The notes under the pieces: generated by a model
Databases searched by the model: none
The model's input: only the letters and a program-made list of their open reading frames with translations
Told to the model about the DNA's origin: nothing
Part shown: in pieces, positions 50,901-60,800 of the stretch
Position numbering within the stretch: position 1 is the stretch's first letter
Layout of the letters: each line of letters starts with the position of its first letter
NCBI GenBank assembly: GCA_008828725.1
Contig: MEHQ01004020.1
Coordinates: 704,593-768,592 of the forward strand
Direction: 5' to 3'
DNA: 64,000 nucleotides
Source of the DNA: Saccharina japonica
Lineage: Eukaryota > Sar > Phaeophyceae > Laminariales > Laminariaceae
Program-made: the position numbers and the translations under genes

Positions 50901-53900
50901 AATGCGTTAGTACTATTAATAGTAGTATATAAGTCACTTAACACCTATTAACACCTATTAAAAGTGACTTTAAGAAAAGGGGTGCACTTAACCCGATACA
51001 TTTCGAAAACTATTGCTGGGGGGCATATTAAATAGAGGACCTACGGTACAAAAGCGTATAAATTTACCTATTTTTTCTAGTAATAGCAATATTTGGTCCT
51101 ATTTACAAAAACGTAAATTTGCCAATGAATGGTGTAAAAACAAACGATATTGGGTACCTACCTAGTGTTGTCACAACCATTGTTAAGAAGTCCCAGCAGT
51201 CACAACCATTCTAAACATTTGCCTTCCAAGGTGGGCTACATATGCTACATACTCCTATCGTAGCACCCATCAAAACCTGCATATTTGACGAAATATCACC
51301 GTGGCCACATCGATACATGCATGCTAGACGGCATCCAGAACGTCTGAAAAAAAACTATTGCTTGTGACGAGTACGTAGTACCCAACCGCGTATTTCGCAC
51401 TCAGACTCTTGTTTCGATCAAACCCACGTCGTAGGAGAGGAAGCCGACCCGATAGTTTCAGCGACGTTGATAAAAATAAAAAACGCCCTTGCAAGGCACC
51501 GAGGATAAGCTTTGGCGATTTTGCTTAGTTATGGCGGATTCTGCAATAAAAAAATATGAAACTACTGTACTGACCGAGCTCGCTTCGTCTTGTGCGGCAG
51601 GTCTATTAATAGCGTCCGCCTGACCATCGCTCTGCCGTCCTTGCGACTCGAGCCTCAACTCCGCTCCTTCGTTTCGGACGTAGATGTTAAAAGCGGCCCC
51701 TTCTGGCAGCGAAGCATATTTATCAAGGCGCAGACACGGGCAATCAATCACAGGACCGGGGAAAGGGAGGCCCGTGATAGTTAAAGCCGGCTGCACCGAG
51801 TGACTCGGGCCTTCGTTGGCCGTGAGCCATAACATATCACGCGAAATACCTTGCAGTAAAATAAATAGAGAGAGGATTAAGGGCGGTGAAAGCACAATAG
51901 CGGAGAAGGTGATGAAAATCGAGCCGGTTGCAGGCCGCTGATGGAACCGTATGGCCCTTTCCAGCTGGTACTTGCGTATTTACGCACAGGGTATTGGTAT
52001 GTAGCTAGTTCTCGATATTACTGTAGACATTCGTGGTTTCTTTCCGAAAACCACAAGACTTTTTTTTATCAATGAGTTATGTGTTACAGTAGTCAACGAG
52101 AACACCCCAAAATCTTGGTTCCGGCGCAACGTTGCTCGAACGAAGTACGACGTATATATGTTGATATTAATCTCAAGCACGGCCAGTGCCGTCTATTAAT
52201 AGTTGCAAACGAGCCCTTTTTCGCGCTTGCATCTCCAAGGGAGGCTTGTGGCTTGCCTTTAGTTGGCACACCTTTTATTGAGAAACTATGAATTAGGAAA
52301 GGCAAATCGCTGAAGGTGTGCTGCCCGACCCTAACTCATACCCCCGAAACACAATAACACAGCTCTCCTTTATCGTATTTCCATTCGTCCGACGCCGACG
52401 CGGCCTTGACAGTACACTTGGAAAACGCAAAACACTACGAGGTGGTGCACAATTACTTTGTCTTTGTCCCCTGTAACCTCCACCTCTACTTTTGAAGCGA
52501 GTTTAGGCTCAGGATCTTGCAGCAGTTACCCCCCCCTTTCCGCTCTCGTACCTCCCTCTCCCGCCACGCCGAAGCCACCTTCAGCACCCCGTGCCTCCCC
52601 TCCCGTCCTCCCAAACACGCTTCCAGCCCAGCCCGAACCATCAACATCATTAGACACTGCGGCGGATCCCACCGAAGCTTTATCAGCGCCCCAGACCACC
52701 GCAGACGAGCCGCTACGTGGAAGTGCTCGATTGCGCAGACTAGTCGCGCTTTTGGTGACTTCGGGCGTTTCCTCTTGACCCGCCCTCGTCCCCTTCTGGT
52801 GGTGCGGTCCGGGGGCCTCCTGCGGGTCACCACTGCGCGTGGTGAAGCGCTTGGAACCTGTTCTTCCAGCAACGCTGAGTTTTCCCTCGTGAACGCTGGG
52901 TTTTCCGTCCTGACCTTGTAGTGCCCGCGAAGAGCCCTGCCTAGCAACATCAGCGGGCTCGATCGCAGGCAGTGGAGGCGCTGGACATCGAACCTCCGTC
53001 AAGTTTAAGCTTAAGCACCACAAGCCGTGGGAGAGAAGGTCCTCGGCTCTCTCGTCCTGTAGAGTCTCGGCCTGACGGAGAAAGCGAGCCGCTGTCGTAA
53101 GGAAGCCCAGCTGCACTATCCTGTGCGGGTGTGAAATGGCAGACGGACGGGCGGAGGGGCGTACATAGCGCGTTTCTATGGCACTGAATGGCGAAGTGTG
53201 GGTGCGTGTCAAGGCTCTGTCTGACCATAATTCCGTTAATACAAACAAGCCTCCGCCATCGGCAAGAGCCGGAGGGGGATCGTAAGACGGCAGCGTTGAC
53301 GAAGGGGGTTGCAGCTAATACGGTGGACCATAGTAAATAGGACCAAATATTGTTCGTAAAAAAAGGAAAATATGTTGATTTTAGTGTATACCGTAGGTCG
53401 TATTTACTAGTATTACTAGTATTACTAGTATTACTAGCATTTACTATGCCCCCCCGTTATAGGTAGTGTAGTTTGTTCCATTACTTATTAATAGCACTAA
53501 AAGCCAGTCGACCCCAGATTGTTCCCATACTTACGGTAGATGAGTACCATAACCACTGAGCTATTATGTTGAGTATCTAACAAACGGTTGGCTTTAAAAA
53601 ATGGTGTTCGGACAGTCAGTTACAGGTATCCGGTAGGCAGAATTTGATGAAAACCGACGAGCAGCGAGAATGTTGAATGGTTCCTCTGTGTGAAACAAAC
53701 AATGCATGCACAGAGAGGAGAGGGCGACAATTGGTGTTACCACGGCTTATCGAGAAGGCCAATGAGAGTAAACGAACGCCTCCCAAAAGGAGTGATGCAA
53801 AAAAAGGCTCGAAACGCCTTGCGAGGCGCGGTAGTGTACGGTGCTACTGCGGCGATTATCCCGCTAACGCTAGCGTAACTTGCATGTTACACCCCGCAAT

Positions 53901-54711
53901 CCCGGTTTTATATTTGTTTTCGGGGCCCCGGAGAGGCAGACGAAACCCCCAATGCTTTTGAATGAACAATTTTTAGTGTTTGTGAAATAGTGCGACGCCG
54001 GTGGCCGTCATTATTCCAAGAAGGAGTAGGCACCGAGAGTCGCTCTCCCTCTCACCCGACTCGGGTAGTTTAGGGGCTGAGTCTGCTAACCCTAACTCAA
54101 CATTCCTTGTATCACAATCGCTGACACTCTTGTATCATGATCAACAGTAGAGCAACGCCGCTCACCTGACGATGTCCGCTTCGTCAACCGCGCTGAAAAT
54201 CGATATCAGCACCCTGGCGCCGCTTAACCTACACGCCACCGGTAGTTCTGCTGTGCCCCTTTCTTTGTCGGGTTTCCTATCATTGCCATTGCCATTGTCA
54301 CCGTCGCCGCTGCAGTCCCCTCCCCCGCCCACGTAGAGGGTGTCAAGAAGCTTCGCAACTGTTTCCGGCGCTAAAACGGTCTGGCGCACAAACTCGTCTT
54401 TTGCTTGGGCCAACATAGACGCCACCAGTGAACACGTCTCTGGTGTCAGAGAAAAAGGGAACGGACCGCGACCGAATCAGCGAAAACAAATGACGGAAAC
54501 AAACGCGCGGACATCGACATTTGTTAGCCCCACCCCCTTTTTGTTTTCTCAATGATCACTGACTAAGGCAAGAAACACATTAGTACCCCCCCGCTCCTGT
54601 TTTGTTACGCTGAAGCTCTTCGAAATTTCCTGCGGGTTATCCGTATTCACTGTATACAGATGCTCGTCGTCGTCGTCGTCGTTGTTGTTGTTGTTGTTGT
54701 TGCTGTTGTTG

Positions 54712-54810
<99 letters not shown>

Positions 54811-57800
54811 GGTTGTTGTTGTTGTTGTTGTTGTCGTTGTTGTTGTTGTTGTGCTCACATTTACACTACTATACCATCGTCAAAATTTAGACCGCGGTCG
54901 CCAAACAGGCTCTAATAACTCCTAAAAAACGTAATCAATAATCACGAGACGACGGCAAGCGCTAATAACGTAGTTCGTTTGTTGCTTTTGACCCTTGTTT
55001 GCTCTCGCCATGCAAACGTCGAACTTCCAACCCCCAAGGCCCTCGTCATACGTAGTTTCATAGTTGCAGTCGTGCGGTGCCGCGATCACATCCTCTAAAT
55101 AGCAGCTTACCTAAAAATAAGTCATCGGGACCCGCCGATCGTCCGCCGCCGTCGCCGTCTTTACAAGGCTTGGCAACGCCAGGGAGACTCGCGAGAATCG
55201 ACAACACCCCGCCAGCGAGGAGTTGGGATGCTCCACGCTCGTTGTCGGCAAGAGCGCAGATGGAGTGTCCTGTGAACCTACAGTATGAAACGGCAATAAC
55301 AGAGCAAGAAGTTGGCGTGTCACGAACAGGAACATTCGATTTAGCACCAAAAACTGGCACTTCTGCTGCAGAACAAAAAACATGACCAGGTATATAGCAA
55401 ACATGATGTTCAGTCATAATGTCATAACAGTTGTTACAAGTAGCATAGAGGGGAAAGTTACTGGGTGATCCCCAATGACGAGAGTAGGAAACACGCCGCC
55501 TCCGAAAAGTGGCCCCAATTAAAAAGCACGAATATTTGTCCCCCTCCTTCTACAAGGTGGAAGTCCGTGGTGCCCAGGGCTGACCGATCAACCAACGGAT
55601 CATTCAACGGATCAATCAACGGATCAATCAACATATCAATCAACAGATCAATCAACAGATCAATCAACGAATCAATCAACGGATCAATCAACGGATTAAT
55701 CAACGGATCACACAACGGATCAATCAACGGATCACCCAACGAAGAACTATTGTACGATGAACCCTTTGCGAAGCCTCCATGGGTCCAGCGCTGCCTCTGT
55801 AGATTGCGACTACAGGATAATAATAGCGGTCGCCTCTAGCGTATTTTCCATCTGGTATAGTTGCCGCTAAGCACAAAATATGCTAGTCACAGGCAACCGC
55901 GGTTTGTCCCCTTAACTGACCGCCCCCTCCACACTACACAAAAACCGGTATAATAAGGCCAAACGAGGTCTGGACGCGCGTACCAACTCATAAGGTTTCT
56001 ACAGTAATATGGCATACTTCGAACTATTTCACACCCCTGACCTATCATCTACATATCACATGGGTCAGCAAGATGATCTAGTTCGTAACCTGCCGTAGTG
56101 AAAAGCTGTGAAGGAGCTGTGTGTTACAGATCAAACTTAGGAGCCTTGTACCAAATCATGCAGATTATACGGCTCCCATCCGGCGACATGAGCTAGATCA
56201 TACAGATCATACAGATCATACAGACCATACAGATCACACATATTACACAGATCACACACATCACACATGTCACACATGTCACACATATCACACAGATCAT
56301 GATGTGTCTGAGGTGTGGACTATTTCCGTGGCAATTTTTAACATATCTTGAGCGCAGACGCGGTGGTTTGTACGTAGTCATATACTCATATAGAGGGTGC
56401 GACTCACTTGCGAGTGGTCGTTGAGGCTGACCGAGCCAGTCGCGCGAGGCAAGGCACAACAGCCTCGTTCAGAGACCCCGCGGGAAAGCTGAGGTGGAAA
56501 TTAACGAGGCATTGCAAGCCCACAACTGACAGGCGTTCATTGCCGTGCTCGTTCCCTGCGCACCACACTATGACATCCTGCGTAGTAAGCGTTGTAAGCG
56601 TAGTAAGCGTAGTAAGCGTAGTAACCGTAGTAAGCATAGTAAGCGTTGTAAGCGGAGAGAGTGCCCAACAGCGGGGAGCACTCAATAATCACAACGATGG
56701 TGATACTGCTGCAATACCTGGTGCCATGACTGGTAAGTAGCATCAATAGGGCTGTGAGTTGGCTAGGTGGCTACCAGGTATAAATCACCGACTAGTTATT
56801 AGTTGCCATTAGTTGGCTAGGTATTCATAATATTATAGTTATTGTACTGTAGTTAGTACAGGGGGAAATAGCACTAATAGTACGACTAGTATAATAGTAA
56901 TCATAACCAAATATGGCGTGCAAATATGCCGGTATCCTGTTAGTGCATGCTTTTTGCGTCATTGTGGGTTCTGGTTACTATTATATTACTATTACTATGT
57001 ATTACTATGTATTACTATGTATATTACTATTACTATGTATTACTATGTATTACTATGTATTACTATGTATTACTATGTATTACTATGTATTACTATGTAT
57101 TACTATGTATTACTATGTATTACTATGTATTACTATGTATTACTATATATTACTATGTATTACTATGTATTACTATGTATTACTGTAGCCCTGTGTGTCT
57201 CGTCATCGATAATCGTGTCTCGTCATCGCCAGTAGCAGTGTCTCGTCAGCGACAAGCAGGCAGTAGTGTAGTGTCTCTTTCATGGCACTTTTTTATTCCT
57301 CACCACCCCTCCTTGTTGAGTGATCACGCTCTCCGATGCCAGCACCATGGACAGCCGACACAACGCTTCCGCCGTCTGGTCGATCACATCTAGCCCGCAC
57401 CGCCGAGCCCTGGGACATCGATCGCAAGAGGGAAATCCAAACAGTGGTGGATGGTGACACACATTCAGCCCACGCCACTGCTAAAACTGAGTATATAATC
57501 ACGCCTGCAGACACGGGGGTTTCCACTTGCACGAGGCGTTAATAGATGAATGAAAACCCCTCCCGGTGGAAATTCCCAGACGGGTGTTGAATCTGGCCCT
57601 TATTAAGAGTAGATGTGGCTGGCAAAGGAGTGCATGAGTGTTTATTTCTTAGGCAGAGGTACTGCTGTACAGTAGTTTGCTCCGTGATCGATAAAACGAG
57701 CCGTGGTGACGACTTGACCCTAACCCTAAGCCTAGCCCTAGCCCTTTACCGCCTGGGACTGAGTCAATTATTTGAGGAGTTTGTGTGTACTATCAACCAT

Positions 57801-60800
57801 TTTTCCCGAGGGCACTCTGTCCCGAAATATAACGATGGTTGTATCACCACCGACTCGTGCGCTCACGGGGTTTCGGGAGCGAAAAAGAGAAGTGACCTCT
57901 CTGGGATACCAATTCTAAGACATTCTGATCGAATCCGTGGTTCTATTATTTTGGACCCTCCAATGCAATCGCCATTTTACCAGGTAATTGTAGTGGATAC
58001 GCCGTCCTTATGCACCAGGGCAGGGGTACATGCATACTTCGTACCCTGGTATATATGTTAGCGTCTGCAACGCATCTATCATACCCGGTATACAGGGGTG
58101 CGCTTCTTCTTCTCACCTCCTGTGGTCACTCTGCTCCCCCGTCTCGTCGACAATGGAAAGGCGATTGTCTGTGCAGGCGCCGCTAAGCTCGGTCGGAGCG
58201 TGAGAGTCGCCTTTATGTCTAGGGTAGGCCAGGGTGACACCACGGAACCAAAGTCGATGGAGACACCGTACCACCTGCACTTGATCGTCGTGGTGGTTGT
58301 GGTGGTCGTGGTGGTCGTGAGTGCATAGTATAAGGAGGGGAGGCCAGATTCACAGATGGTAGTTCAAAGAAAATCAGAGTTTGTTTTCACAAGCACGAAA
58401 CCCGTGGAATGGCACGCGCGGTCGAAGTATCTGTATCGAGTTTACAGCAAACAGGAGGTTCGCCGAAAGTTTGGAGTTGACAGCTTGCAGATAATAATCA
58501 GGTGACTTCCAGATTTTTTTTTCTAAAATTTTGGCAGACCAGAAAACGACTCAATCATGCACAGGCATCACCAGGTACAATATACATCGTCCAGTGCGAA
58601 ACATTAGTTTTCCTTTCCATCCCTTTTCATTGTCTTCGTCCTCCTTTCTCCTGCCCCCCCGATATTCGTAGCGTAACTCAGATCCCCCCTATAGGTCGCA
58701 CAGTAGCCCCCCTTCCCCCTACTGCTGTCATTACGGGTGCTATAATAGCCTCGTGCAAAACATGGCGAAAGCGAAGGGTCACATGGACGCAAGAACTTGG
58801 TGCGGTATTGCTTTCTGAGCGAACCTGATTCTTGAGCATGACGCCACAGAGGTCAAGGCTGAATCCGGCGATGTTCACGTACGACGCTCCGACGTATCGA
58901 ATCGTCCGGGGGTCCTCCACCTGTCACATATCATAAAAATACACATATTATTCAACATGTACAGCACTGAAGTCGGTCGCCCCGATGGTCTAGTGGCAAC
59001 CTCGAATGCCTCTAAACGTTGATGTCTGGAGTTCGAATCTCCCGTGGGTCGGACTTTTGAGTTTATTTGCAAAAATAAATAAAAAACGGAATCAACTGCT
59101 GAGAGCGCCTAGTAGCGCGGGTAGGCACAATTCGATGCGCGTCGACGAGAGAAGAAAAAGCTGAAGTCTTCTCGCGATAAAAATGCAAGGCAAGAACCGT
59201 AGTGGGGGAGGAGGGAGAGGAGCCTACTTTGTGACCCCGGATCTGAGTTACGACTAGGGAGGAGAGAGAAAGGAAGGGCGAAGATAATAAATGGGATGGA
59301 AAACAAAAAGAAGTGATGACAGCGCGCATCAAGTTTGCTATATAGGGAGGCCGCGTCAAGTTTGCCCTTGACTGACCGCCCTGTACACTAAACCTAGCAT
59401 GTTAACATGCTAGGAGACCGCGGTTTGACCCCTTGACTGACCGCTCTATACACTAAAACTAGTATGTTCAGATGCTAGGAGACTGCGGTTTGAAACCTTG
59501 ACTGACCGCCCTGTAAACTAAAACTAGTATGCTAACATGCTAGGAGACCGCGGTTTGACCGCCTTGACTGACGGCCCTATACACTAAACCTAGTATGTTA
59601 ATATGCTAGGAAACCGCGGTTTGACCGCCTTGACAGACCGCCCCTTGCAATAAAACCAATTTAGTAAGGAAACCTAGGTCACTGACGCGCCCAAAAAGAG
59701 CGGTCTCTTACGACTAATAAAATAAAATCTGCATCATATCTGGTACCGACTGTATTTTGCGGACAAGTGAATGATGTACGAACCCCCTCTCTGTCTCGAT
59801 GTCATGTACCGCGTACTAGACATTGACACACCGTTCACTAGGTCTCGAATCTATCGGGAACAACATCGTAGTTGGTCAAGACACCCTTTGCCTACGTAGT
59901 ATTCTGCGGGTGTTGGTACAGGCAAGGACGAATGGCGCGATCAAACAATGCCAATGTCTCACCCTTCGAGGAGGAGCATCGGTACGTCTCCCACGCTCAT
60001 GGGGGCAGACATCACAGCACGCACAGCACACACCGTGAAACCACAGCACACACCGTGAAACCACAGCCCAAAGCAGCAACGTACCGAGGCACGAGTTATT
60101 GTATCCTGTCAGCCCCGGCGGGAATACCATCGGCATATTCTGCAACATAGAGCACATACAAATGGTCTAAACAGCACATGCGGTGCGTGGACACCATAAC
60201 AGCCGCGTACAACGGCACATGAGCGTCATAAGCGCCCTCGACAATTAAATCCTACCCTGTACCTCACTCAGGTCCGACAGCGCCCGGAGCACGCCGTGTT
60301 CGACCAGCAGCGGTCCTTTCTCGGAGTCTGTTGTCATCTCGTAGAGGGACATGGCGCACTTTCGCCTCATCGAGGTAGCATCATTCTCGTCCTCTCTCGT
60401 GCTGCACGGGTTCATGCATTAACGTGTTGAGGGAACGACGGAGAGGCACGAAGGCAGGAAGGTTAGTTCGTTGCCGGTGGCGTCGTTCTCATGTTGCTGT
60501 GTTGATGTGTTGATGTGTTGACGAGACGGAAAAGCGGTAGGCGAAGAATGTTACAGCAAGCACGTGGACAGCGCACCCAGTAAAAACAAACGTTGATCCT
60601 CACCCAACCAACGCCGAAAAAATGCAGAACCCTTACGTACGTACGTACGTACGTATGTCGTTTCGCTAACGTACAATTTCTGGTGCAGGTGGGGGTGCGT
60701 CGAGGGGAAAATATGTTCTTGCCCGGTGTGCTTTTATTGGTCGATAAGTTCCAAAAGAAGGATTTTGATTGCTGGGAACAAGTTGGATGCATGGTGATCG

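Noticed and set aside
52160..52271. Possible extra exon (VPTKGKPQASLGDASAKKGS) between exons 12 and 13
   Set aside because: The acceptor lacks a pyrimidine tract and I found no convincing phase-1 donor; exons 12 and 13 already join in phase.
53677..53961. Plus-strand 94- and 62-codon overlapping ORFs
   Set aside because: Two frames are equally open, with no homology I recognise and no splice support; located in an intron of the minus-strand gene.
57615..58061. 148-codon plus-strand ORF
   Set aside because: No recognisable motif or splice context. It lies in an ARM-gene intron and begins and ends in ordinary non-coding sequence.
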